NCBI GenBank assembly: GCA_964417925.1
Contig: CAYQJV010000002.1
Coordinates: forward strand, 23,937 to 87,936
Reading direction: 5' to 3'
Source of the DNA: CAYQJV01 sp964417925
Lineage (GTDB): Bacteria; Hydrothermota; Tepidihabitantia; B3-TA06; CAYQJV01
DNA length: 64,000 nucleotides
A program made the translations under genes and the position numbers. Below the pieces are notes generated by a model. The model did no database searches. It was not told the DNA's origin and saw only the letters and a list, made by a program, of their open reading frames with translations. Below are positions 35,557 through 43,331 of this stretch, one piece after another (the first letter of the stretch is position 1; the number at the start of each line of letters is the position of its first letter).

Positions 35557-36008
35557 GTAATTCCAAAACTCTTCGGTAAAGTGCTTAAAAAGGAGACAAC
35601 AAGGGAAAAAGGATGGATATGGGATGAGGAGTCATTTTTCAGGGAAGTGGAGGAGAAAATCAAAGATGAGGAGATAAAGAATGTGATAAGAAGGTTGTAT
35701 AAATTTGCCAAAAAAGGAAAGCTCTGATCCTCCCTTTCCTTTGCAACCATCGGTAGATGCAAGATTTACCTTCTATGTAAAAAGAGACTTCTGCCTTTTC
35801 AGAATAATGGTCTATGGAAGCATTTATTTTTATGCACTGGGATTTCAGGCCGGAAAACTTAGAAAAATGCTTAATGAAATAGGTTTTGAAACTGAGGAAA
35901 AATGGAACGAAAAAGAAATCGGTCTTGACATATTTAAAGGGAAAAGTGTCTCTTGATGATTTCATAAATGTGGAGAAAAGATATAAGGAGGAGATGAGCA
36001 TCTCTTGA
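35557..36008 (+). pseudogene. Frameshifted remnant of an unrecognised gene
   Basis: Starting exactly at the element boundary, one frame encodes GWIWDEESFFREVEEKIKDE and ends at 35730. A second frame (from about 35705 to 35956) continues with DARFTFYVKRDFCLFRIM and GSIYFYALGFQAG. A third (about 35938-36008) adds VSLDDFINVEKRYKEEMS. Read together they form one plausible soluble protein of about 140 residues broken by two frameshifts and cut off at its N-terminus by element copy A. I do not recognise the family. Confidence 0.5.
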
Positions 36009-36056
36009 AGGCATCCTATAGGGTTTCTTAAAGGCTTCGATGGATTTTAAAACTGA

Positions 36057-36613
36057 GACTGTTCGAAAAATCCTTTTATCCGATATTTTTCTCTCATAAA
36101 ACCCAACTCACAACCCTCCAGCAACAGAAGATAGTAGAAACCACACAGAAGAAAAATAAAGAGAATATGCAAATTATACAATACAAAACCCCAATGCCAT
36201 CTTCTCTGCTATCCCCTTATCTTCATAACCTCTATACTATCATAACACTTATCCGCCACCAAAACACCACCTATATTAACCTTCTTTATAAATTTTAAGG
36301 CATCCAATAACAACTTTACTTCACTTGCATACGGACCTCCAGAAGAAGCATCAACAATAACTCTTCTACCATCCGAAGTAAAAATTATAACAACACCCAC
36401 CTTCCCCTGAGATTTTATGTTTCTTATCACCATGCTCCTGAAAAACTTTATTGGGTATATGTCATTATAATCTATATCATAATATATTGAGAGGAATGGG
36501 AGAGATGAAAATACTCATGAAGCTTTTCTAAAACTTCCCGATAGGACAATCCCCTTAAGACTTTATAAATATGCAAAAATTCCCCCAATGCAACTCTTAT
36601 TTTTCGAACAGTC
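36057..36613 (-). mobile_element. Decayed insertion sequence, second family, copy 1 (557 bp)
   Basis: Perfect 15-bp inverted repeats GACTGTTCGAAAAAT at 36057-36071 and its complement at 36599-36613. The interior holds broken transposase on the minus strand. A shorter relative lies at 50727-51050. No target duplication is visible at the borders. Confidence 0.8.
36209..36613 (-). pseudogene. Broken DDE transposase of the second element family
   Basis: Two minus-strand fragments: a first (from the right inverted repeat to about 36472) with LGEFLHIYKVLRGLSYREVL, and a second (36433-36209) with DASSGGPYASEVKLLLDAL and VLVADKCYDSIEVM, the latter resembling the second Asp strand of IS4/IS5-type transposases. 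A frameshift and stop separate them and the catalytic Glu region is absent, so it is inactive. Confidence 0.7.
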
Positions 36614-36626
36614 TTCCTGCATTTTC

Positions 36627-36654
36627 TTGACACCACCGAGTTATAATGTATAAT
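36627..36654 (+). promoter_or_regulatory. Promoter of the V-ATPase K-E pair
   Basis: TTGACA at 36627-36632, a 16-base spacer, TATAAT at 36649-36654. It starts 14 bases outside the inverted repeat of the adjacent element. AAAAGGAGGTG follows before the ATG. Confidence 0.8.
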
Positions 36655-36700
36655 AAAGAACTCCATGACTGATCAAAATAAATGTAAAAAGGAGGTGTAA

Positions 36701-37183
36701 ATGGTTGATCCTTTAGGACTTGCTATTGCAATAGCAGGAGCAGCAATTGCCACTGTAATGGGAGGAATAGGTTCTGCAATAGGAATAGGACTTGCTGCTC
36801 AAGTAGCAAATGGAGTACTTTCTGAAGATCCTGATAAATTTGGTTCTCTTTTCTTACTTGTAGTACTACCAGGAACCCAGGGGTTTTATGGATTCCTTGG
36901 AGGATTTATCGCTATAATGAAACTTGGACTTTTGGGAGGAAATCTCTCACCCATTACCGCCTATCAAGGATTTCAAATATTACTTGCTTCACTGCCTGTT
37001 GCAATAGCAGGTTTGGTTTCAGGAATATGGCAGGGAAAGGTATGCGCTTCAGGTGTAGAAATGGTGGCTAAGAAACCTACCGAAGCAATGAAGGCAGTAA
37101 TATACGGTGCTATGGTAGAAACCTATGCAGTTCTTGGACTTTTAATAACCTTATTCAGTTTACTCGGTATAAAGTTAGGTTAA
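36701..37183 (+). CDS. ntpK: V-type ATP synthase subunit K (membrane rotor ring)
   Basis: A 160-residue proteolipid of four transmembrane helices formed from two c-type hairpins. The first hairpin has LPGTQGFYGF (Thr59, Gln60) with no carboxylate; the second has Gln111 in GIWQGK and the ion-binding Glu140 in MVETYA. These match the sodium ligands of Enterococcus hirae NtpK (Thr64, Gln65, Gln110, Glu139), suggesting sodium coupling. The next gene is subunit E; no other V-ATPase subunit is in the window. Confidence 0.95.
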   Translation: MVDPLGLAIAIAGAAIATVMGGIGSAIGIGLAAQVANGVLSEDPDKFGSLFLLVVLPGTQGFYGFLGGFIAIMKLGLLGGNLSPITAYQGFQILLASLPVAIAGLVSGIWQGKVCASGVEMVAKKPTEAMKAVIYGAMVETYAVLGLLITLFSLLGIKLG

Positions 37184-37198
37184 ATCAAAGAGGAAAAA

Positions 37199-37729
37199 AT
37201 GGGAATAGAAAAAATAATAGAAAAAATAAAAATAGATGCTGAAAATAAAATTAAAGAAATTGAGGAGTCCTATCGGAAAAAATATGAAGAAAATAAAAGA
37301 AAGTACGAAGAAATAATTGCAGAGAAAAGAAAAAGTATTGAAAGAATGTGTAAAGAAAAAGAACAAGAAATCCTCAAGAATACAGAGATAAACGCAAAAA
37401 TCAAGGCAAAACTTGATATATTGAATGTAAAGCATAAAATAATCCAACAACTTATTGCCAATGTCATCAATCAATTCATAGCATCAGAAAGGTATAGAGA
37501 AATAATCATTGAAATTGCCAAAAAATACGGTAATGAAGGAGAAATCATATCAGGACAAAGAGAGAAAGAATTTCTTAAATCTGCAGGAATTAATGCCTTT
37601 CAAAATGATGAAATTAAAGGAATAATTATTAAAAAGGGTAAATCATCCTATAATTTTACCATTGATTCTGCGTTAAGTACCTTAGAAGAAGATTTGAAAT
37701 ATGAGATAGGAAAAATTCTTTTTGATTAA
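37199..37729 (+). CDS. ntpE: V-type ATP synthase subunit E (peripheral stalk)
   Basis: A 176-residue protein with a long charged N-terminal coiled coil (residues about 1-75) and a globular C-terminus (REKEFLKSAGI... GIIIKKGKSSYNFTIDSALSTLEEDLKYEIGKILF) typical of subunit E. It forms the stator with subunit G/H-like partners. It follows subunit K by 15 bases; its stop overlaps that of the convergent HD-domain gene, so the operon ends here. Confidence 0.85.
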   Translation: MGIEKIIEKIKIDAENKIKEIEESYRKKYEENKRKYEEIIAEKRKSIERMCKEKEQEILKNTEINAKIKAKLDILNVKHKIIQQLIANVINQFIASERYREIIIEIAKKYGNEGEIISGQREKEFLKSAGINAFQNDEIKGIIIKKGKSSYNFTIDSALSTLEEDLKYEIGKILFD

Positions 37730-38667
37730 TCCTCTTCCTCTAACTCAGGGAAATCTTCCCGGGGCATTATTTTCACAGATTCTTTTTCTCTTATCTCTAC
37801 TCCATTTTTTATTTCCTGAAGATTTATCAAGCCTTCTCTTAAATACTTTTTAAATTTTTTTTCATCAATTGTAACAATTCTATCCCATAACCCTATCTTT
37901 TTAAGAAAAGGAGCAAGGAGTTCAAGATTAAATTTATAAATTACATTTTTTAATATTCTTGCAACTCCTATTCTGGTAATTACTTTTTCTTCTCCTTTTT
38001 CTTTTAATTTTTCTAAAACAATTTTCTTAAGCTCTTCCATTCTTTTCTCAATCTTCTGTCTCTGGCTTCTTAAATCAAGGTATTCTTTTATAGTTTCTTC
38101 TAATCCTTTATCTAAGTATGGAAGAGATTCAAACTCAGGAGGTTCATATCCCTCCAATCTTATATACACAAAATTTCTACTTGCAATGAAATCTGCAATA
38201 TGAAGTACCCATTGCTCCCTCGTCTTAGGCATTCTTACGGGTTCTATACCCCATCTTCCTTGATGGGTCTCAATTACATCCATAATTTCATCAAAATATG
38301 GGGTAAGATGGGATATTTTTTTAAGATGTATTCTTGGATAAAAGGGATGTTCCTTATCTCCATGTCCTTCATCTTTTACTCCATGTTTATAGGAATCGTG
38401 AAGTATAGCAGCTGCTCTCACAATATCTAATCTTTCATTTTTTAAAAGAAAAACTTTTGCAAGTTCCTCTACAAGATAAAAAACCCTTAAAGTATGAAGT
38501 ACCAATCCCCCTTCTCCAAGCGTATCCAAAGGATGGAACCTTCCAGAAGCAGAGGCAGGAATACGCCAAAAATAATCAGGTATGATTTTAAGCGCCTCTT
38601 CTACAAATCTTCTTATAGTAGGCTCCTGTATTTTATTTATCTCTTTTGAAAAATCATATCTCTCCAT
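37726..38667 (-). CDS. HD-domain phosphohydrolase
   Basis: A 313-residue protein with an HD metal site: HTLRVF near residue 58, ILHDSYKHG near 88, ETHQGRW near 132 and HIADFIASR near 155. The remaining about 130 residues are helical with no recognised domain. The HD core resembles that of YhaM-type exoribonucleases, but no OB-fold is present, so only phosphohydrolase activity is suggested. The -10 box ends eight bases before the ATG and there is no ribosome binding site. Confidence 0.75.
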   Translation of the reverse strand: MERYDFSKEINKIQEPTIRRFVEEALKIIPDYFWRIPASASGRFHPLDTLGEGGLVLHTLRVFYLVEELAKVFLLKNERLDIVRAAAILHDSYKHGVKDEGHGDKEHPFYPRIHLKKISHLTPYFDEIMDVIETHQGRWGIEPVRMPKTREQWVLHIADFIASRNFVYIRLEGYEPPEFESLPYLDKGLEETIKEYLDLRSQRQKIEKRMEELKKIVLEKLKEKGEEKVITRIGVARILKNVIYKFNLELLAPFLKKIGLWDRIVTIDEKKFKKYLREGLINLQEIKNGVEIREKESVKIMPREDFPELEEED

Positions 38668-38675
38668 ATTTTAAA

Positions 38676-38703
38676 AAGATAATTAAAATAAAAAAGAAGT
38701 CAA
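38676..38703 (-). promoter_or_regulatory. Leaderless-type promoter at the left end of element copy B
   Basis: On the minus strand: TTGACT (38703-38698), a 16-base spacer, TATCTT (38681-38676), eight bases before the ATG of the HD gene. The -35 ends five bases from the element end at 38709. Confidence 0.6.
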
Positions 38704-38708
38704 CCTAT

Positions 38709-38971
38709 TGAAGAATTTCAAAAAGGTATTGGATTGGTATCTTGAAAAAAGGTAAATTTATAGGTAAAGGCAAGGGTTTTAGTCCCTTTATCCGGGCGCC
38801 AAAAACAAAGAGGAAGGATAAAGTGCGAGGAATCTTATGGAGAAGTTTATGCAGGTTGTGCCTTTTAAGATAAGGAGTGGGACAGACCGATAATGGGAAG
38901 GAGTTTGATAGATTTTTGAACGGATGGGTAAAGAATAACCCCTCGTGGCCAAAATGTTATGGAATTCTACA
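38709..38971 (+). mobile_element. Decayed IS481/IS3-like element, copy B (263 bp)
   Basis: Starts TGAAGAATTTC and ends GGAATTCTACA. It is near identical to copy A in inverted orientation. A frame encodes APKTKRKDKVRGILWRSL and, after a stop, QTDNGKEFDRFLNGWVK, the second Asp region of a DDE integrase core. Both ends face promoters of neighbouring genes. Confidence 0.8.
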
Positions 38972-38976
38972 AAAGA

Positions 38977-39005
38977 TTGACATTTTATGCATAAAAGAAT
39001 ATAAT
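38977..39005 (+). promoter_or_regulatory. Leaderless-type promoter at the right end of element copy B
   Basis: TTGACA at 38977-38982, a 17-base spacer, TATAAT at 39000-39005, seven bases before the ATG at 39013. The -35 begins five bases after the element end. Confidence 0.8.
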
Positions 39006-39012
39006 TTTTGGA

Positions 39013-40632
39013 ATGCAGAATAAATTAGTTTTTTCTCTACTTTTGTTAGCGTTTGTATTTTCGGTACCTTCTTTGTTTATGTATTTTGTTTCAGAAGATT
39101 TGGTGTCTATTGTCCCTGAAGCTAATTTTGTAACACGATTAAAATCTATATGGAGTGGAGATATTCTCAAAAATGCAGGATTTTATAGACCTATTTCTCT
39201 TACTTCCTTATTAGTAGACTATAAACTATGGGGATTATCCTCTGTAGGATTTCATTTTACTAATTTATTATTTCACATTGCTTGTGTAGTAACTGTCTAT
39301 TTTTTTATCTTTTATTTGTTTAACGATTATAGAATCGCTTTATTATCCTCTTTAATATTTATTTTGCATCCTATTCATACCTATAACCTTTACTGGATAA
39401 GTGGAAGAGGCGATATGATAGCTACTTTGTTTTATATTTTATCATTAATCTTTATGATGGAATTTTTAAAAAAACAGCAAGATAAGTTTATTGTTTTTAC
39501 AATATTATTTGCAGTATTAGGTATCTTAGGAAAAGAAACAGTGATAACCATTCCTTTAGCGTGGTTATGGATATACATTTTTTTGAAAAATAAAAACAAT
39601 GTGCAGAAGATGAGATTAAAGGTGTTGTTTTTAATAATTGTATTTATTTTTATTTTTTTGATTTTAAGATTCTTAATACTTAAAGGAAGTTTTAATATAC
39701 CAGGCATTTATAAATACTTTAATGTTTCTTACTATTTTAAAAATATTTTAAAATTAACCGGTTTTTTAACTATTCCCTTTGGCTATGAGTTTTTTGAACT
39801 TTTATACAGCAAATATCCTGCAATTTTTTTAAGTACTGCAATTGTTTGTGTTTTTGGAATGATAATTTTTTTCTATTTTGTGTGTAGGAAAGATAAAGCT
39901 TTCTTTTATATTTTAATATTTTTTATAATTATTACTTTGCCTTTTTTTCAACTGGTGATGAGATGGTACCTTTACCTTCCTTCTGTGGGTTTTTCTCTTT
40001 TTATAGGATATTTAATTTATAAAGTGAAGAGAGGTAAAAAAAGATATGGACGCATCATTTTAGGAATTTATCTTTTTTTATGTGTTATAGGATATATGTA
40101 CTATACCTATGTATGGTACCTTAATAGTAATTTTAACAAAGAACTTATAAAAAAAATAATCATGTTGATGAAACAGCACAGAGATAAAAAGTATTTTTAC
40201 ATAGTAAATCTACCTGCTAAAATATACCGATGCCCTACTTTTGGATATGGTTTTGAACATACGGTAAGACTTTTTAATGAAGATACCTTTCAGTGTCTGG
40301 ATCGTATTGTGAGGACTTCTCATCAATACGGTTATCACTCATGCAATTACAAAGTTAAACCCGATGGTATTGAGTTGTGGTTTGATAATCCAAATTCCTA
40401 TTTTTTACTTCCAGTAAGAAAATACATTTTAGGAGAAGCAGGCTTAAAAATAGGAAGGAAAGTTGACGTTCCACTGTTTTGGGATACTGTGACAGTTTCT
40501 GTGCTAAATAATCATCCTAATAACAAGGTAAAGCATGTAAAGATTTTTTACACGCCAAGAATGCTTCAAAAAGATTGTATGGTAGTTATATTTTATAAAA
40601 AGAATTACAAAATAATACATCCACAAAATTGA
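39013..40632 (+). CDS. Polytopic membrane protein, GT-C glycosyltransferase-like
   Basis: A 539-residue protein with about ten transmembrane helices in residues 1-370 and a soluble C-terminal part of about 160 residues. The N-terminal third has FYRPISLTSLLVD, FHFTNLLFHIAC and HPIHTYNLYWISGRGD, a pattern shared by PMT/TMTC-like GT-C enzymes that use polyprenyl-phosphate sugars. Donor and acceptor cannot be named. Base composition is markedly more AT-rich than neighbours. It starts from a leaderless-type promoter and ends at tRNA-Ser. Confidence 0.65.
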   Translation: MQNKLVFSLLLLAFVFSVPSLFMYFVSEDLVSIVPEANFVTRLKSIWSGDILKNAGFYRPISLTSLLVDYKLWGLSSVGFHFTNLLFHIACVVTVYFFIFYLFNDYRIALLSSLIFILHPIHTYNLYWISGRGDMIATLFYILSLIFMMEFLKKQQDKFIVFTILFAVLGILGKETVITIPLAWLWIYIFLKNKNNVQKMRLKVLFLIIVFIFIFLILRFLILKGSFNIPGIYKYFNVSYYFKNILKLTGFLTIPFGYEFFELLYSKYPAIFLSTAIVCVFGMIIFFYFVCRKDKAFFYILIFFIIITLPFFQLVMRWYLYLPSVGFSLFIGYLIYKVKRGKKRYGRIILGIYLFLCVIGYMYYTYVWYLNSNFNKELIKKIIMLMKQHRDKKYFYIVNLPAKIYRCPTFGYGFEHTVRLFNEDTFQCLDRIVRTSHQYGYHSCNYKVKPDGIELWFDNPNSYFLLPVRKYILGEAGLKIGRKVDVPLFWDTVTVSVLNNHPNNKVKHVKIFYTPRMLQKDCMVVIFYKKNYKIIHPQN

Positions 40633-40656
40633 CAAATTAAAATATTTAGTTATCTT
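40629..40656 (+). promoter_or_regulatory. tRNA-Ser promoter
   Basis: TTGACA at 40629-40634 (overlapping the stop codon of the membrane protein gene), a 16-base spacer, TATCTT at 40651-40656; the tRNA starts ten bases on. Confidence 0.65.
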
Positions 40657-40665
40657 TATAAATGA

Positions 40666-40755
40666 GGAGAGGTGCCCGAGCGGCCGAAGGGGCACGACTG
40701 GAAATCGTGTGTACGCCTAAAAGGCGTACCGTGGGTTCGAATCCCACCCTCTCCG
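40666..40755 (+). tRNA. tRNA-Ser (anticodon GGA)
   Basis: A class II tRNA with acceptor GGAGAGG/CCTCTCC, discriminator G40755, anticodon arm CACGA-CTGGAAA-TCGTG (GGA) and a long variable arm (TACGCC-TAAAA-GGCGTA). CCA is not encoded. Confidence 0.95.
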
Positions 40756-40795
40756 TTTAAATGTCGGTATTATTTTCCGTATAATTCTATAGCAT

Positions 40796-40871
<76 letters not shown>

Positions 40872-40872
40872 G

Positions 40873-41406
40873 ATGGAAAAGAAAGTAAAACTTTATAAAT
40901 TAATCTCAGAGGAAGAGATAGAAAGAAAGGTGACAGAACTGGGTAGAAAAATATCTGAAGACTACAAAGGTAAGACTCCCCTTTTGGTTGGGGTATTAAA
41001 AGGCGCATGGGTTTTTCTTGCAGATCTTGTTAGAAAGATAAGTATTCCAATAACATGTGATTTTCTTCAGGTGTCAAGTTATGGTACAGGTACAGAAACA
41101 ACAGGAGTGGTGAAGATAGTATCTGATTTAACATCTCCTATAGAGGGGAAAGATGTAATAATAGTTGAAGATATTGTAGATACAGGGCTTACACTTCAGT
41201 ATTTAATTGAAATGCTTGAACTGAGGAGGCCTAATTCTATAAAAATATGTGCTTTGCTTGATAAACCTGCCAGGCATAGGGTGGAGATAAAAATTGATTA
41301 TCTTGGGTTTAAAATTCCCAACAAGTTTGTTGTAGGGTATGGTATAGATTGGGCAGAAAAATACAGAAATCTTCCCTATATAGGATACATTGAATTTGAG
41401 GAATAA
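40873..41406 (+). CDS. hpt: Hypoxanthine phosphoribosyltransferase
   Basis: A purine salvage enzyme of 177 residues. It has LLVGVLKGAWVFLADL near residue 36, the PRPP-binding motif VIIVEDIVDTGLTL near 96 and the base-contact region FKIPNKFVVGYGIDW near 150. The ATG lies three bases after the tRNA-Pro discriminator, without a ribosome binding site, so the message 5' end may be made by tRNA 3' processing. Confidence 0.94.
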   Translation: MEKKVKLYKLISEEEIERKVTELGRKISEDYKGKTPLLVGVLKGAWVFLADLVRKISIPITCDFLQVSSYGTGTETTGVVKIVSDLTSPIEGKDVIIVEDIVDTGLTLQYLIEMLELRRPNSIKICALLDKPARHRVEIKIDYLGFKIPNKFVVGYGIDWAEKYRNLPYIGYIEFEE

Positions 41407-41851
41407 ACTTGTAATTGGAGTAATAGGAGCTTCCTCCTGTGATGAATTTCTTGGTAGTGTTGCAGAAAAAACAGGAAGATTGATAGCAGAGAATGGATGG
41501 ATACTTATTACTGGTGGAATGGGTGGAGTAATGGAGTATGCTTCTAAAGGAGCAAAAAGTAAAAATGGTCTTGTTGTTGGGATAATTCCCTCTGATAAAA
41601 AGGATGATGGTAATCCATATATGGATATTAAAATAATTACAGGCATGAATGAAGCGAGAAACCAGATAATTGTTTTATCTGCAGATTTTTTAATAGCAAT
41701 TGGAGGAGGTTATGGAACTCTTTCTGAAATTGCTTTCGGACTTAAAAGAGAAAAATATATTTTTGGAATCAATACATGGGAAATAGAAGGAGTAAAAAAA
41801 GTAAATACACCAGAAGAGGCAATAGAAAGGATAAAGGAGTTGATAAAATGA
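41390..41851 (+). CDS. TIGR00725-family Rossmann-fold (LOG-like) protein
   Basis: A 153-residue protein related to LOG/lysine-decarboxylase-like nucleotide hydrolases. It shows GVIGASSC near residue 10, ITGGMGGVMEYASKGAK near 40, and the family signature MNEARNQ followed by IAIGGGYGTLSEIAFGLK near 105. Related LOG enzymes cleave nucleoside monophosphates to base and ribose-5-phosphate, which would fit hpt next door; this is an inference. The start is TTG at 41390 or 41396, both inside hpt. Confidence 0.8.
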   Translation: MNLRNKLVIGVIGASSCDEFLGSVAEKTGRLIAENGWILITGGMGGVMEYASKGAKSKNGLVVGIIPSDKKDDGNPYMDIKIITGMNEARNQIIVLSADFLIAIGGGYGTLSEIAFGLKREKYIFGINTWEIEGVKKVNTPEEAIERIKELIK

Positions 41852-42135
41852 AGGAGAGAAGGGCAAAGATCATTGTTAAAGGATTTGTTCAAGGGGTGGG
41901 GTACAGATATTTTACAGAAAGAACAGCAAAAGAGTATGGACTTACAGGATATGTAAAAAATCTCACAAATGGAAATGTGGAAGTGGTAGTGGAAGGAGAT
42001 GAGGGGTTAATACTGTCATTTATAGAGAGGCTTAGAATAGGCCCAAGGCTTGCAAAGGTTACAGATATTCAGGTTGAATGGAGTGAACCTACTTATGAGT
42101 TTGATGATTTCAAAATAAAGTTTGAATGGGATTGA
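41848..42135 (+). CDS. acyP: Acylphosphatase
   Basis: A 95-residue enzyme hydrolysing acyl phosphates. The signature VKGFVQGVGYRYFTERTAKEY contains the catalytic Arg, and GYVKNLTNGNVEVVVEGD contains the catalytic Asn. ATG 41848 overlaps the previous stop (ATGA) with AAAGGAG upstream; an earlier in-frame start would add unrelated residues. Confidence 0.92.
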   Translation: MKERRAKIIVKGFVQGVGYRYFTERTAKEYGLTGYVKNLTNGNVEVVVEGDEGLILSFIERLRIGPRLAKVTDIQVEWSEPTYEFDDFKIKFEWD

Positions 42136-42434
42136 TTATTTTTCTTGTTGTATCCGACAGCGTAAAAACTCCTATTTGTGATTCTTGGATTGGAGAAGAT
42201 AAGTTATACCATTTTGTGGTGTCATCTTTTATGACAGGAGCATTTTACCATTTATTTTATTGTAAAATGAACTTAAAGCATTCTAAAGCAGTCTATTTTT
42301 CTGTAGGAACTGTAATTTCAACAGGGATTTTTAAAGAACTATGGGATAAGAAAAAGGGAAGATTTTTTAGTTACAAAGATATGGTTTTTAATCTTGCAGG
42401 AATAACCGCAGGCTACTTTATCTTTATGCGATGA
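42126..42434 (+). CDS. Small YfiM/DUF2279-like membrane-associated protein
   Basis: A 102-residue protein with an N-terminal hydrophobic segment, then DKLYHFVVSSFMTGAFYHL near residue 25, FSVGTVISTGIFKELWD near 60 and FSYKDMVFNLAGITAGYFI at the end. The D..H, KEL.D and DM..N..G pattern is that of YfiM-like putative envelope proteins of unknown function. It overlaps acyP and nadA at its two ends. Confidence 0.6.
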   Translation: MGLIIFLVVSDSVKTPICDSWIGEDKLYHFVVSSFMTGAFYHLFYCKMNLKHSKAVYFSVGTVISTGIFKELWDKKKGRFFSYKDMVFNLAGITAGYFIFMR

Positions 42435-43327
42435 TGAACTTGATTTATGAAATTCAAAAGATAAAGAAAGAAAGAAATATAGCAATAGTTGCTCACAACT
42501 ATCAAATACCTGAAATTCAAGATATAGCAGATTTTGTAGGAGACTCTTTGGAACTTGCAAGGATAATAAAAAAGCTTTCCAATAAGATTGTTATTTTCTG
42601 TGGCGTAAAATTTATGGCAGAAACAGCAAAGATTCTTTCCCCGGATAAAAAAATTCTTATTCCTTCCTTAGATGCAGGATGTCCTCTTGCAGATTCAATA
42701 AGTAGAAAACAGCTTTTGGAGTTTAAAAAGAAATTTAGGAATGCAACAGTTGTAACTTACGTGAATACCAATGCGGATGTAAAGGCAGAATCAGATGTTT
42801 GCTGTACTTCTGCCAATGCAGTTGAAATTGTAAAAAAAACTTCAGCCAATAAGATTCTGTTTGTACCCGATAGAAATCTCGCTCATTTTGTTGCCAAAAA
42901 TTCAGAAAAAGAGGTAATCCCATGGGATGGGTACTGTCCAGTACACGAAAAGATAAAAAAAGAGGATATTTTAAAGTTAAAAAACAAATATCCAGAGGCA
43001 GAGATAATGGTGCATCCTGAATGTATACCTCAGGTGCAGGAAATTGCAGATAGAATATTAAGCACAGGGGATATGATAAAGTATGCAAAAGAATTAAACA
43101 CAAATACTTTTATTGTAGGCACAGAAGAGGGAATAATTCATAGATTGAAAAAGGAAAATCCCTTTAAAAAATTTATTCCTGCAAGAGAAGACTTAATATG
43201 CGAAGATATGAAAAAAATAACTCTTGAAAATCTTTATTTTTCTTTAAAAAATGAAGTATATGAAATAAAAGTTGAAGAGGAAATGCGGAAGAAAGCTCTT
43301 TCTTCTATAGAAAGGATGATTGAGTAA
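42431..43327 (+). CDS. nadA: Quinolinate synthase
   Basis: Condenses iminoaspartate with dihydroxyacetone phosphate to quinolinate for NAD synthesis, using a 4Fe-4S cluster. Visible motifs: IVAHNYQIPEIQDIADFVGDS near residue 20, Cys in FCGVKFMAET, CPLAD, CCTSANA near 122, HPECIPQV near 195 and a final Cys in ICEDMKKITLENLY. Length 298 is normal. No nadB or nadC is nearby. Confidence 0.95.
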   Translation: MMNLIYEIQKIKKERNIAIVAHNYQIPEIQDIADFVGDSLELARIIKKLSNKIVIFCGVKFMAETAKILSPDKKILIPSLDAGCPLADSISRKQLLEFKKKFRNATVVTYVNTNADVKAESDVCCTSANAVEIVKKTSANKILFVPDRNLAHFVAKNSEKEVIPWDGYCPVHEKIKKEDILKLKNKYPEAEIMVHPECIPQVQEIADRILSTGDMIKYAKELNTNTFIVGTEEGIIHRLKKENPFKKFIPAREDLICEDMKKITLENLYFSLKNEVYEIKVEEEMRKKALSSIERMIE

Positions 43328-43331
43328 TTTT

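Noticed and set aside
36614..36666. Transposase start outside the inverted repeat (a frame running to 36666)
   Set aside because: The frame extends past the perfect inverted repeat ending at 36613, so the bases beyond belong to flanking DNA rather than to the transposase.
35253..39000. Functional insertion sequences
   Set aside because: No copy has an intact transposase; all are deletion derivatives with only fragments of the reading frame.
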